Source of the DNA: Gluconacetobacter aggeris
GTDB taxonomy: Bacteria > Pseudomonadota > Alphaproteobacteria > Acetobacterales > Acetobacteraceae
Assembly: GCF_014174395.1 (NCBI RefSeq)
Contig: NZ_JABEQD010000009.1
Span: 110,960-174,959 of the forward strand
Length of the DNA: 64,000 nt
Direction of reading: 5' to 3'
Positions 53,379-61,889 of this stretch are shown here, piece after piece; the stretch's first letter is position 1; every line of letters begins with the position of its first letter. The notes under the pieces were generated by a model. The model was not told the DNA's origin. It did not search any database and worked only from the letters and a program-made list of their open reading frames with translations. Position numbers and translations under genes: made by a program.

Positions 53379-54146
53379 ATGACCGACCGCAAGACCATCG
53401 ACCTGAATGCCGACCTGGGCGAAAGCTTCGGCCACTACACCATCGGCAATGACGCGGCGATGCTGGACGTGGTGACGTCCGCGAACGTGGCATGCGGCTT
53501 CCATGGCGGCGATCCGGAAGTGATGGCCGCAACCTTCCGCGTCGCCCGGGACAAGGGCGTGGCGGTCGGGGCACATCCTGGCTTTCCCGACCTGTGGGGC
53601 TTCGGGCGACGCGTCATGCCGTTTTCAACCGGCGAGATCGAGCGGATCGTCGCCTACCAGGTCGGCGCGGCCCAGGCGCTGGCAGCCTATGCGGGGCATC
53701 GCCTGACCTATGTGAAGACGCATGGCGCGCTGGGCAACCTGACCGAGCGGGATCCCGCCGTGGCCGAGGCCGTGATCGAGGCCGTGCGACGCATCGACCC
53801 CACTCTGCCGCTGATGGCCATCGCCCTGAGCCATCTGGAACGGATCGGCCGCGAACGCGGCATGACGATCTTCTCCGAGATTTTCGCCGATCGCGCCTAC
53901 ACCGAGGACGGACACCTGGTCTCCCGCAAGGAACCGGGCGCCGTCCTGCACGACGCGGATTTCGCGGCCGACCGCATCGTCCGCATGGTGCGGGCCGGCG
54001 CCATCGAAACCGTGTCGGGCAGGATGCTGCCGACCCGGATCGATTCGATCTGCGTGCACGGCGACAACGCCGAGTCCGTCGAGGTCGCCCGCACCGTGCG
54101 GGCCCGGCTGGAAGCGGCGGGTATTGCATTGCGCGCGCTGACCTGA
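53379..54146 (+). CDS. pxpA: 5-oxoprolinase subunit PxpA (LamB/YcsF family)
   Basis: A 255-residue protein. The ATG at 53379 has an aggag site 8 bases upstream and begins the conserved DLNADLGESFGHY. Further family marks are NVACGFHGGDPEVM, VGAHPGFPDLWGFGRR, YVKTHGALGN, FADRAYTEDGHLVSR and SICVHGDNAESV, giving the metal-binding His/Asp set of a polysaccharide-deacetylase-like barrel. In prokaryotic 5-oxoprolinase PxpA acts with PxpBC on pyroglutamate with ATP. The substrate of this locus may be different. Confidence 0.94.
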   Translation: MTDRKTIDLNADLGESFGHYTIGNDAAMLDVVTSANVACGFHGGDPEVMAATFRVARDKGVAVGAHPGFPDLWGFGRRVMPFSTGEIERIVAYQVGAAQALAAYAGHRLTYVKTHGALGNLTERDPAVAEAVIEAVRRIDPTLPLMAIALSHLERIGRERGMTIFSEIFADRAYTEDGHLVSRKEPGAVLHDADFAADRIVRMVRAGAIETVSGRMLPTRIDSICVHGDNAESVEVARTVRARLEAAGIALRALT

Positions 54147-54159
54147 GGAGCCGCGCCCG

Positions 54160-54612
54160 ATGACCGTCGATCTGGAGCGCATCACGATCCTCATGGAGCG
54201 GATGCACGCACTCGGCATTGCCGAGCTGGAATACACCCATGGCGACGAGCATGTCCGCCTGGTCCGGGACGCCTCCCCCCCGTCGTCCCCGCCAGCGGGG
54301 ACATTGCCGGCCGCGACGCCGAACGTGCCGGCATCCCCCCTGCCAGCTCCCCCCGCGCCCCCCGCATCCTGCACGATCACGGCGACGATGTATGGCCAGT
54401 TCTACGCCTCGCCCACGCCGGGGGGCGCGCCCTTCGTCACCGAAGGCGCGGTCGTCGCGCAGGGACAGCCCCTCTATATCCTGGAGGTGATGAAGACCCT
54501 GACGCACGTCGAGGCCGAATTCCCCTGCACGATCACCGCAATCCTGTGTGAAAACGGCCAGGCGGTGGAGCCGGGGACCGAATTGTTCACCGTGGAGCGT
54601 CGGGATGCGTGA
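54160..54612 (+). CDS. biotin carboxyl carrier protein (AccB-like)
   Basis: A 150-residue BCCP. The N-terminal helix is followed by a Pro/Ala-rich linker (about 38-70) and a biotinyl domain (about 72-148). The biotin-acceptor motif reads EVMKT with Lys112, instead of the canonical EAMKM, but the lysine is present. The MYGQFYASPTPGG start of the domain matches acetyl-CoA-carboxylase-type BCCP. It lies 13 bp after pxpA and overlaps the biotin carboxylase gene by 8 bp. It therefore more likely serves this amide/lactam locus than fatty-acid synthesis. Confidence 0.88.
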   Translation: MTVDLERITILMERMHALGIAELEYTHGDEHVRLVRDASPPSSPPAGTLPAATPNVPASPLPAPPAPPASCTITATMYGQFYASPTPGGAPFVTEGAVVAQGQPLYILEVMKTLTHVEAEFPCTITAILCENGQAVEPGTELFTVERRDA

Positions 54613-55963
54613 TATCCGTACCGTCCTGATCGCCAACCGCGGCGAAATCGCCCTGCGCATCGCCCGCGCCTGCCGCCTGCTCGGGCTGCGCAGCGTGGGC
54701 GTGCATTCCGAAGCCGATGCCGGCCTGGCGCATCTCCGCCTGGTCGACCAGCGGATCTGCATCGGCCCCGCATCGGCGGCACGAAGCTATCTGGATGCCG
54801 AGCGCATCCTGCGCGCCGCCGCATTGACGGGGGCGGACGCGATCCACCCCGGTTACGGCTTCCTGTCGGAAAACGCCGATTTCGCCGAAGCGGTGGAACG
54901 CGCGGGCCTGGTCCTGGTGGGGCCGCCCTCCTCCGTCATGCGCATGATGGGCGACAAGATCGCCGCCAAGCAGCAGATGCGCCACAGCGGCGTGCCCTGC
55001 CTGCCCGGCTCGGACGACGCCCTGCCGGACGATATCGCCGAGGCCATGCGGATCTGCGACAGCGTGGGCTATCCGCTGATCGTCAAGGCGGCAGGTGGCG
55101 GCGGCGGGCGCGGCATGCGCGTCGTGCGCCGGCCCGAAGACGCGCGCGACGCAATTGAAACCGCGCGCGAGGAAGCCGGACGCGCCTTCGGCAACGCATC
55201 CGTCTATGCCGAGCGATTCCTGCAGCATCCGCGCCATGTGGAAATCCAGGTCCTGGCCGACGGGGTGGGCCAGGCCGTCTGGCTGGGCGCGCGGGATTGT
55301 TCCGTACAACGCCGGCACCAGAAACTGATCGAGGAAGCGCCCGCCATCGGAATTCCGCCCGACCGTATCGCCGAGCTGGGCGAACGCTGCGCCCGCGCCT
55401 GCGTCCAGATGGGATATGTCGGAGCCGGCACGTTCGAATTCCTCTACGAGGACGGCGCATTTTCCTTCATCGAGATGAACACGCGCCTGCAGGTGGAACA
55501 TCCGGTGACCGAAATGACGACCGGCATCGATATCGTGCGCGAGCAGTTGCGCATTGCCATGGGGCACCCCCTGTCGTTCGGCCAGTCCGACATCGAAACG
55601 CGCGGCCATGCCATCGAATGCCGGATCAACGCGGAACATCCGGAAACCTTCGCCCCCTGCCCCGGCCTCGTGCGGACATGGCGCCCGCCGGGCGGCCCCG
55701 GCGTGCGGGTCGATACGCACCTGTATGATGGCTACACGGTACCGCCGCAGTACGACTCCCTGGTCGCCAAGCTGATCGTCCATGGCGCGGACCGCGCCGA
55801 TGCGCTGGCACGGATGCGCGCGGCGCTGGACGAGATGATGGTCGAAGGCATCACCACCACCGCCCCGCTGCATCGCCGCCTGATGGATGCCGCGGGTTTT
55901 TGCGCCGGCGGCGTCTCCGTCCATTATCTGGAGGCATTGGCGGCCGAAGGGGCCACGCCATGA
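54605..55963 (+). CDS. biotin carboxylase (AccC-like)
   Basis: A 452-residue ATP-grasp enzyme that carboxylates biotin on the BCCP using bicarbonate and ATP. The start at 54605 gives the standard N-terminus TVLIANRGEIALRIARACR. GADAIHPGYGFLSENADFAEA, KAAGGGGGRGMRVV (glycine-rich ATP loop near 165), ARDCSVQRRHQKLIEEAPA, FIEMNTRLQVEHPVTE and GHAIECRINAEHP are all intact. The length matches AccC. A second accC for fatty-acid synthesis must exist elsewhere if this one is dedicated to the Pxp locus. Confidence 0.92.
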   Translation: MRDIRTVLIANRGEIALRIARACRLLGLRSVGVHSEADAGLAHLRLVDQRICIGPASAARSYLDAERILRAAALTGADAIHPGYGFLSENADFAEAVERAGLVLVGPPSSVMRMMGDKIAAKQQMRHSGVPCLPGSDDALPDDIAEAMRICDSVGYPLIVKAAGGGGGRGMRVVRRPEDARDAIETAREEAGRAFGNASVYAERFLQHPRHVEIQVLADGVGQAVWLGARDCSVQRRHQKLIEEAPAIGIPPDRIAELGERCARACVQMGYVGAGTFEFLYEDGAFSFIEMNTRLQVEHPVTEMTTGIDIVREQLRIAMGHPLSFGQSDIETRGHAIECRINAEHPETFAPCPGLVRTWRPPGGPGVRVDTHLYDGYTVPPQYDSLVAKLIVHGADRADALARMRAALDEMMVEGITTTAPLHRRLMDAAGFCAGGVSVHYLEALAAEGATP

Positions 55964-56343
55964 CGATCCTGGACCAGTTGCCCGCGCTGGTCGCGGCCAT
56001 GCGGCGCAATGCCGTCCGAGGCCTGACGCTGGGCGACGCCGAGACCAGGCTGACCCTTCGGCTGGCCGACGTGATGGCGGAGGCTCCCATGGCCCCCGCA
56101 GCCATCGTGGCGCCCACCGTGACGCGGGCCCTGAGCCCGGAGATGGGCGTCTTCCGCCTGGGCGCCGAAGGCGCACAAACAGGCGCACAGGTCGCATGCG
56201 GGACGATTCTGGGTTTTGTCGAGATCGGGCCGGCACTCCTCCCCATCCCATCACCGGCAGCCGGAACGCTCAGCGCCGTCCTGGCCGAGGACGGCGCGCC
56301 CATCGGCTTTCACGCTCCGGCCTTCGAGATAACCGATGCGTGA
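55960..56343 (+). CDS. BCCP-like protein lacking the biotin lysine
   Basis: A 127-residue protein whose ATG overlaps the biotin-carboxylase stop (ATGA). An N-terminal helix (LDQLPALVAAMRRNAVRGL) is followed by a beta-rich part. The last ~50 residues (CGTILGFVEIGPALLPIPSPAAG then TLSAVLAEDGAPIGFHAPAFEI) align in pattern with a biotinyl domain, but where the E-x-M-K turn should be there is EIGPALLP with no lysine. It may be a structural or regulatory subunit of the carboxylase. The assignment rests on pattern only and no named family was recognised. Confidence 0.6.
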   Translation: MTILDQLPALVAAMRRNAVRGLTLGDAETRLTLRLADVMAEAPMAPAAIVAPTVTRALSPEMGVFRLGAEGAQTGAQVACGTILGFVEIGPALLPIPSPAAGTLSAVLAEDGAPIGFHAPAFEITDA

Positions 56344-56353
56344 GCGGCATCTC

Positions 56354-56929
56354 CTAGAGCGACGAAGCCGAGCGCGACGCCTGTTCGTAGAATCCCGTCA
56401 GCACGCGCAGCGCTTTCGCGACCTCGCCGATCTTCACGCCGCCAGGGTTCCGGTCCGGGGGGATGAGTTCCAGCAGGCAGACCTTGCGGATACGGGCATA
56501 ATCCTCGCAGACCGCCCGCCCCTTTTCCGTCGTGCCGACGAAAACCTCCTTGCCGTCGCGGCGGCGGGTGATGAGGCCCAGCCGGTCCAGTTTCTTCATC
56601 GCATAATTGAGATAATGGCGTTCGGACAGATTGAGCGTGAACATCAGGTCCGAGATGCTCTTCTGCCGATGGCGGTGATTGACGCTGTGCAGGATCAGCG
56701 CATCCAGCGGGGAAAGGTCGGGCAGGTTCGCCGCTGCCATGCCGCGCACCACCCAGCGCTGGAATGCATGATTGACGACCGTCAGTGCGAATTCGAACTC
56801 GCTGAGATCTTCGTTTCCAGGACTGGCGAGATGCGACGACGACACGATGAAGGCGCGTTCCATCGCCAGGGCCAGCGCTTCGGGCGGCTGTTCCGCGCGC
56901 GCGCGGCGGCCAGGTTTCGTGTTCGTCAT
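56354..56929 (-). CDS. MarR-like winged-helix transcriptional regulator
   Basis: A 191-residue regulator. After a basic tail, helices lead to the wHTH (about 90-150), with SPLDALILHSVNHRHRQKSISDLMFTLNLSERHYLNYAMKKLDRLGLITRRRDGKEVFV, typical of MarR/HTH_27 proteins; the beta wing contains RRRDGKEV. It is convergent with the Pxp/carboxylase operon and divergent from hyuA, with 78 bp between its start and hyuA's start. It is therefore the likely local regulator of hyuAB and perhaps the whole locus. Confidence 0.86.
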   Translation of the reverse strand: MTNTKPGRRARAEQPPEALALAMERAFIVSSSHLASPGNEDLSEFEFALTVVNHAFQRWVVRGMAAANLPDLSPLDALILHSVNHRHRQKSISDLMFTLNLSERHYLNYAMKKLDRLGLITRRRDGKEVFVGTTEKGRAVCEDYARIRKVCLLELIPPDRNPGGVKIGEVAKALRVLTGFYEQASRSASSL

Positions 56930-57007
56930 GAGGCCTCTCGCTCCCGTCAGTTCGGCGCCGGACCATGGCGTCGCGTCCTTATCCTAACCTGAACCCGGAG
57001 GCAGGGC

Positions 57008-59101
57008 ATGTCCCCCAAGATGCAAATTCGCCTGGCCGCCGATATCGGCGGAACGTTCACGGACATCGTGCTGGAAACCCCGCATGGACGTCTGACGCGC
57101 AAGGTCCTCACGACGCCGCATGCGCCCGAGGAAGGGGTGATGACCGGCATCGGCCTGATCCTGGCCGATGCCGGGCTGGCCTTCACCGATGTCACGGTCT
57201 TCGTCCATGGCACGACGCTGGCGACCAACGCCATTATCGAGCGGCGAGGCGCCCTGACGGTACTGGTCGGCACCGAGGGATTTCGTGACGTCCTGGAAAT
57301 CGGCACGGAAAGCCGGTTCAACCAGTATGACATCATGATCCAGAAGCCGGCGCCGCTGGTTCCCCGTACCGCGCGCTTCACGGTGCCGGAGCGCATGGAC
57401 GCCAGGGGACGGGTCCAAAGGCCGCTGGACGAGGACGCGCTGCGGGCGCTGGCGCCGCGCCTGCGCGCCGCGGGGGCCGAGGCGATCGCGATCGCCTTCA
57501 TGCATGCCTACGCAAATCCGGACCATGAGCGCCGCGCCGGCGAGATCCTGGCCGAGGCCCTTCCGGACATTCCGATTTCGCTCTCCAGTGCGGTCTGCCC
57601 CGAAGTGCGTGAATATGAGCGCACCTCCACCACCGTCGCCAATGCCTATGTCCAGCCGCTGATGGCCGGCTATCTGGGCCGGCTGCGACAGGCGCTGGAT
57701 GCGCAGTCGTTCCATGGGGCGCTGTATCTGGTGACGTCGGGCGGCGGACTGACGTCGCTGGAAACGGCGCGGCAATTTCCGGTGCGCCTGGTCGAATCCG
57801 GTCCGGCGGGCGGTGCGATCTTCGCCGCCCAATGCGCCGAGCGCCTGGCCGAGGATCGTGTCCTCTCCTTCGACATGGGCGGCACCACGGCCAAGATCTG
57901 CCTGATCGAACAGGGTCAGCCCGCATCCTCGCGCGTGTTCGAGGTCGATCGCACGGCCCGTTTCATGAAAGGGTCCGGCCTGCCGCTGCGCATTCCCGTC
58001 ATCGAAATGGTCGAAATCGGCGCGGGGGGCGGGTCGCTCGTCCATCTGGACGCCATGAAACGCGTCGTCGTGGGGCCGGAAAGCGCGTCATCCGTGCCCG
58101 GGCCGGCCTGTTACGGGCTGGGGGGCACCCGCCCGGCCGTGACCGACGCGGACGTGACGCTGGGCCTGATCCAGCCGGAGGCCTTCGCCGGCGGCAGCAT
58201 GACCCTGCAACCCGAGCGCGCGGCGATCGCCTTGCAGCAGGCCATCGGCACCACGCTGGGCCTGTCGCCGGAAATGGCGGCCCACGCGGTCTATGAAATC
58301 GTCTGCGAGAACATGGCCAGCGCCGCCCGCGTGCATGCCGCCGAACGCGGGGCGGTCATCGGTACCCACACCATGATCGCCTTCGGCGGCGCGGCCCCGC
58401 TGCATGCCGCCCGCGTGGCCGAAAAACTGGGGGTCCGCCGGCTGGTCGTGCCGTCGAATGCCGGCGTGGGGTCCGCCGTCGGCTTCCTGGCCGCTCCGGT
58501 CTCGTTCGAAATCGTCCGCTCCTGCCCGGTGCGGCTGAATGCCGGCTTCGATACCGCCACCATCACCGCCCTGCTGGAGGATATGACGGAGACGGCGCGG
58601 GACATGGTGCAGGACGGCGCCGACGCCGCGGCGCTGACCATCCGGCGCGGCGGCTTCATGCGCTATGTCGGACAGGGGCACGAAATCATCGTCTCCCTGC
58701 CGGACGGCCCCCTGACACCCGACGACCTGCCGGCATTGCGGGCGGCATTCGAGGCGGAATATGCCCGCCAGTTCGAACGCGTCATCCCCAACGCTCTGGT
58801 CGAGATCCTGAACTGGTCGGTCTGTGTTTCGACCACGCCCGCAAAGCCCGAACCTTTCGCCCCCACGCCGGCGCGGCGCGGGGCGGCGCCGGCACGGACG
58901 CGCCGCCTGTTCGACGGGGCCAGGGGCCAGTTCGTCGAACTGGCGGTCTATGACCGCGACGACATGCGCCCCGGCAGCCTCGTTCCCGGGCCGGCCCTGA
59001 TCGCCGAGCGCGAGACCACCACCTACGTTTCGGCCCGCTTCGACGCCTTTATCGACGGCAGCGGCAATATCGTCATGGACATGAAGGAAACGGCCCAATG
59101 A
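57008..59101 (+). CDS. hyuA: hydantoinase/oxoprolinase subunit A (HyuA family)
   Basis: A 697-residue ATP-dependent amidohydrolase subunit. ATG 57008 has a ggagg site. The N-terminal actin-like ATPase begins RLAADIGGTFTDIVLET, with VFVHGTTLATNAIIERRG and the second phosphate loop LSFDMGGTTAKICLIEQG near residue 290. GGAAPLHAARVAEKLGVRRLVVP closes the ATPase, and a C-terminal domain (about 510-690) follows. With HyuB it opens hydantoin or 5-oxoproline-type rings using ATP. It is also related to acetone carboxylase beta subunit. Coupled to hyuB by a 4-bp overlap. Confidence 0.92.
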   Translation: MSPKMQIRLAADIGGTFTDIVLETPHGRLTRKVLTTPHAPEEGVMTGIGLILADAGLAFTDVTVFVHGTTLATNAIIERRGALTVLVGTEGFRDVLEIGTESRFNQYDIMIQKPAPLVPRTARFTVPERMDARGRVQRPLDEDALRALAPRLRAAGAEAIAIAFMHAYANPDHERRAGEILAEALPDIPISLSSAVCPEVREYERTSTTVANAYVQPLMAGYLGRLRQALDAQSFHGALYLVTSGGGLTSLETARQFPVRLVESGPAGGAIFAAQCAERLAEDRVLSFDMGGTTAKICLIEQGQPASSRVFEVDRTARFMKGSGLPLRIPVIEMVEIGAGGGSLVHLDAMKRVVVGPESASSVPGPACYGLGGTRPAVTDADVTLGLIQPEAFAGGSMTLQPERAAIALQQAIGTTLGLSPEMAAHAVYEIVCENMASAARVHAAERGAVIGTHTMIAFGGAAPLHAARVAEKLGVRRLVVPSNAGVGSAVGFLAAPVSFEIVRSCPVRLNAGFDTATITALLEDMTETARDMVQDGADAAALTIRRGGFMRYVGQGHEIIVSLPDGPLTPDDLPALRAAFEAEYARQFERVIPNALVEILNWSVCVSTTPAKPEPFAPTPARRGAAPARTRRLFDGARGQFVELAVYDRDDMRPGSLVPGPALIAERETTTYVSARFDAFIDGSGNIVMDMKETAQ

Positions 59102-60711
59102 ACGCGCGGAGCCAGATCGATCTCCAGATCATGTGGAACCGCCTGATCGCCGTCGTCGGCGAGCAGGCGCAAGTCCTGATTCGCACGGCCTTCAGCCCGA
59201 TCGTGCGCGAATGCGAGGATATTTCAGCGGGGATCTTCGACCTGCGGGGCCGCATGATCGCGCAGGCCGTGACCGGTACCCCCGGCCACGTCAACTCGAT
59301 GGCGGAATCGGTGGGGCATTTCCTGCGCCACTTCCCCATCGAGACCATGAAGGACGGCGATGCCTACATCACCAACGACCCGTGGATGGGCACAGGGCAT
59401 CTGAATGATTTCGTCGTCACGACTCCAGCCTTCCATCGGGGCAAGCTTGTGGGACTGTTTTCCTGCACCAGCCACCTGATGGATATCGGCGGTCTGGGTT
59501 GCGGCCCGGAAGGGACGGACGTGCTGATGGAGGGGCTGTCGATCCCCATGCTCAAGCTGATCGACCAGGGCCGGGTGAACGAGACCCTGATGGCCATGAT
59601 CCGCACCAACACTCGCCTGCCGATCGACACCGAGGGCGATACCTACTCCCTGGCGGCCTGCAACGATGTCGGCGTGCGCGCGCTGCGCGCGATGATGGAC
59701 GAATTCGCCATCGACACGCTGGAACCGCTGGCCGATTTCATCATCGAACGATCGTACAATGCCGTCGTGGAAAAGATCGCCGCCCTGCCACGCGGCACAT
59801 GGTCGTACGACATGACGATAGACGGCTACGATACGCCGCTGACGCTGCGGGCACGCCTGACGATCGATGCCGATGGCGTGCTGGTCGATTATGACGGGTC
59901 GGACCCCGTCGTGCCGCGCGGAATCAACGTACCGCTGGCCTATACCAAGGCCTATACGGTGTTCGGCCTGGCCTGCGCCATCGCGCCGGACGTGCCCAAC
60001 AATGCCGGATCACTGGCGGCCTATCGCGTCACCGCACCGGCGGGAAGCGTGCTCAACGCACCGCACCCGGCGCCGGTCTCCTCACGGCATATCGTGGGGC
60101 AGATGCTGCCGGACATGGTGTTCGGCTGCCTGCGCACCCCCCTGCCCGACCGGATCCCGGCGGAAGGCACATCCTGCCTGTGGAACATCACGGTGCGCGG
60201 AAACTGGGCGCCGGCCGGACAGGATACGATTCAGGCCTTCGCGCTGGCCATCACGACCAATGGCGGCACGGGGGCGCGGCCGGGCCTGGACGGGCTGTCG
60301 GCCACCGCATTTCCCTCGGGCGTCCATGGCACACCGATCGAGATCGCGGAAATCCAGTGTCCCCTCATTTTCTGGCGCAAGGAATTCCGCGAAGGCAGCG
60401 GCGGCGACGGCGAGACCCGCGGCGGCCTGGGCCAGATCATGGAGATCGGCAGCACGGAACAGCGACCGTTCGAACTGCTGGCCGCATTCGACCGGATCAA
60501 ATACCCCCCGCGCGGCGCAGCCGGGGGCAAGGACGGCGCCCCCGGCTGCATAAGGCTGGCGGGCGGAAAGGAACTGGCGGGCAAGGGACTGCAGATTATC
60601 CCGCCCGATGAGACATTGATCATCATGACTCCCGGCGGGGGCGGCCTGGGCGCGCCCGAGGCCCGGACGGAAGCACACCGCCAGGCAGACCGCAAAGGCG
60701 GCTACGCGTAG
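59098..60711 (+). CDS. hyuB: hydantoinase/oxoprolinase subunit B (HyuB family)
   Basis: A 537-residue catalytic partner of HyuA. It opens IDLQIMWNRLIAVVGEQAQVLIRTAFSPIVRECEDISAGIFD, then GTPGHVNSM, DAYITNDPWMGTGHLNDFVV and LFSCTSHLMDIGG, which carry the conserved metal-binding His and Asp. YDGSDPVVPRGINVP and GGDGETRGGLGQIMEIG follow. The length is within the family's usual range. The gene ends 92 bp before a terminator that is duplicated near the tRNA-fMet gene. Confidence 0.93.
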   Translation: MNARSQIDLQIMWNRLIAVVGEQAQVLIRTAFSPIVRECEDISAGIFDLRGRMIAQAVTGTPGHVNSMAESVGHFLRHFPIETMKDGDAYITNDPWMGTGHLNDFVVTTPAFHRGKLVGLFSCTSHLMDIGGLGCGPEGTDVLMEGLSIPMLKLIDQGRVNETLMAMIRTNTRLPIDTEGDTYSLAACNDVGVRALRAMMDEFAIDTLEPLADFIIERSYNAVVEKIAALPRGTWSYDMTIDGYDTPLTLRARLTIDADGVLVDYDGSDPVVPRGINVPLAYTKAYTVFGLACAIAPDVPNNAGSLAAYRVTAPAGSVLNAPHPAPVSSRHIVGQMLPDMVFGCLRTPLPDRIPAEGTSCLWNITVRGNWAPAGQDTIQAFALAITTNGGTGARPGLDGLSATAFPSGVHGTPIEIAEIQCPLIFWRKEFREGSGGDGETRGGLGQIMEIGSTEQRPFELLAAFDRIKYPPRGAAGGKDGAPGCIRLAGGKELAGKGLQIIPPDETLIIMTPGGGGLGAPEARTEAHRQADRKGGYA

Positions 60712-61068
60712 CATGCGAAGCATCCAGTCAGCCATCGCGAACATGCGCTTGCTGCCGGGATTGTCGAATGCGTTTGTATTTATTTTCTCTCCACCACACG
60801 CTCAAAGAAAAACCCCACGAACCTGCTGGTTTCGTGGGGTTTTTGTGTGGTTCATGGTTGGCGGGGACAGGATTGGTTCTCAAATTACGGCCATCACAAG
60901 CTGAGAATAAAGCGGGTTTGGATAGCTGTTTTAATGATCTTTTTCTGCCAGAGCCTGAATTTTTGAATCATAGCCTTTCATCCCAGACCAAAAAGACAGA
61001 AAATTCGTTGATCATGATGCCAGGGCGGCGCCCGTTACCGGGTTACCGGCCGGAAGGATGGAATCACG
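60712..61068. other. 357-bp intergenic region with terminator and tRNA-flank-like sequence
   Basis: It contains the terminator/att-like copy (60803-60893). From about 60895 to 61015 it holds an AT-rich stretch unlike the surrounding GC-rich DNA. No protein-coding frame with normal codon use was recognised, although a frame starting at 60768 runs through it. Confidence 0.6.
60803..60893. repeat. copy of the tRNA-fMet 3' flank: terminator plus degenerate tRNA 3' end (att-like)
   Basis: Bases 60803-60843 are identical, over 41 positions, to 63837-63877, the terminator beyond the tRNA-fMet gene. The similarity continues in the same order into the tRNA 3' end: atggttggcggggacaggatt here against atggttgcgggggcaggatt at the tRNA. 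After that it fades out by about 60893. The hairpin with a T-run also serves as terminator for hyuB. The pair looks like the two ends of an inserted segment or of a duplication. Confidence 0.75.
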
Positions 61069-61635
61069 ATGAACCCATTGAACGATTTCCTACAGCGCTT
61101 CAATTTCAGCGAGCGACACAGTATCGATATCTCCGCCCCGGCCAGTCGTATCATGAACGCGGTGACCGTCTGGCGGAACGAGGACGATCCGCTCGTCCGC
61201 GCCGCTATCCGCCTGCGGGAGATGCCCACCCGCCTGTTCGGCCGCGCGCGGCAACAGCATCTGGATCTCACAGACTTCACGCTGCTGGAACGGCAAGGCG
61301 ATACGGCTCTGGTCTACGGCCTTGTCGGTGCGTTCTGGCAGGCGGATTACGGATTGTGCGACATTCCCTCGACGGACGATTTTCTCACCCCGCGCCATGA
61401 CGACGTCTGCAAGCTTGCCCTTGGCTTCTCCATCCAGCCGGGACCACACGGCACCCAGCGTCTGGTGACGGAAACCCGCGTGCTTTGCGTCACGGACCGG
61501 GCCAGACGCCGCTTCACGCCCTATTGGTATCTGATCCGTCCGGTCAGCGGCCTGATCCGCCGTCGCATGCTCACCGCCATCCGGGAGCAGTCGGAGTCTC
61601 CGCCCTCTCACCACCCGCGCGCAGCATTGCCATGA
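61069..61635 (+). CDS. conserved hypothetical protein (SRPBCC/DUF2867-like)
   Basis: A 188-residue soluble protein. No confident family name; the pattern of an early DIxAP strand (SIDISAPASRIMNAVTVWR), a LVYGLVGAFWQ strand in the middle and a C-terminal VTETRVLCVTDRARRRFTPYWYLIRPVSGLIRRRML helix resembles SRPBCC/DUF2867-type lipid- or ligand-binding proteins. There are no membrane segments or signal peptide. Its stop overlaps the start of the GST remnant (ATGA), so the two were once co-translated. It lies inside the module bracketed by the tRNA-flank repeats. Confidence 0.65.
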   Translation: MNPLNDFLQRFNFSERHSIDISAPASRIMNAVTVWRNEDDPLVRAAIRLREMPTRLFGRARQQHLDLTDFTLLERQGDTALVYGLVGAFWQADYGLCDIPSTDDFLTPRHDDVCKLALGFSIQPGPHGTQRLVTETRVLCVTDRARRRFTPYWYLIRPVSGLIRRRMLTAIREQSESPPSHHPRAALP

Positions 61636-61817
61636 AGCTTTACGACTACCCCACCGCCCCCAATCCACGGCGTGTACGCTTCTCGATCGCCGACATCACC
61701 GCGTTCGTCACACTGGATTTCGCCCGTAGCCGACTGAAGCTCACATTGCCAGATGAAGCCACTACCCTCCGCGCCTGGTTCACGACCATCGCCATGCGGT
61801 CAGGAGCGCAGGCATGA
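61632..61817 (+). pseudogene. glutathione S-transferase with a large internal deletion
   Basis: A 61-codon frame. The first 16 residues (MKLYDYPTAPNPRRVR) are the start of a GST thioredoxin-like domain. The sequence then jumps directly to the C-terminal GST helix region (IADITAFVTLDFARSRLK, then LRAWFTTIAMRSGA). About 140 residues of a normal ~200-residue GST are missing, including the glutathione-binding strands. The frame stays open across the junction. It cannot be an active GST. Confidence 0.7.
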
Positions 61818-61889
61818 TGACACGCTCCAAGCGGCATATCCGGCGGGCCTGGGACCGCTGACGTTCTTCTCTGCTTTGCCGCATAACCG

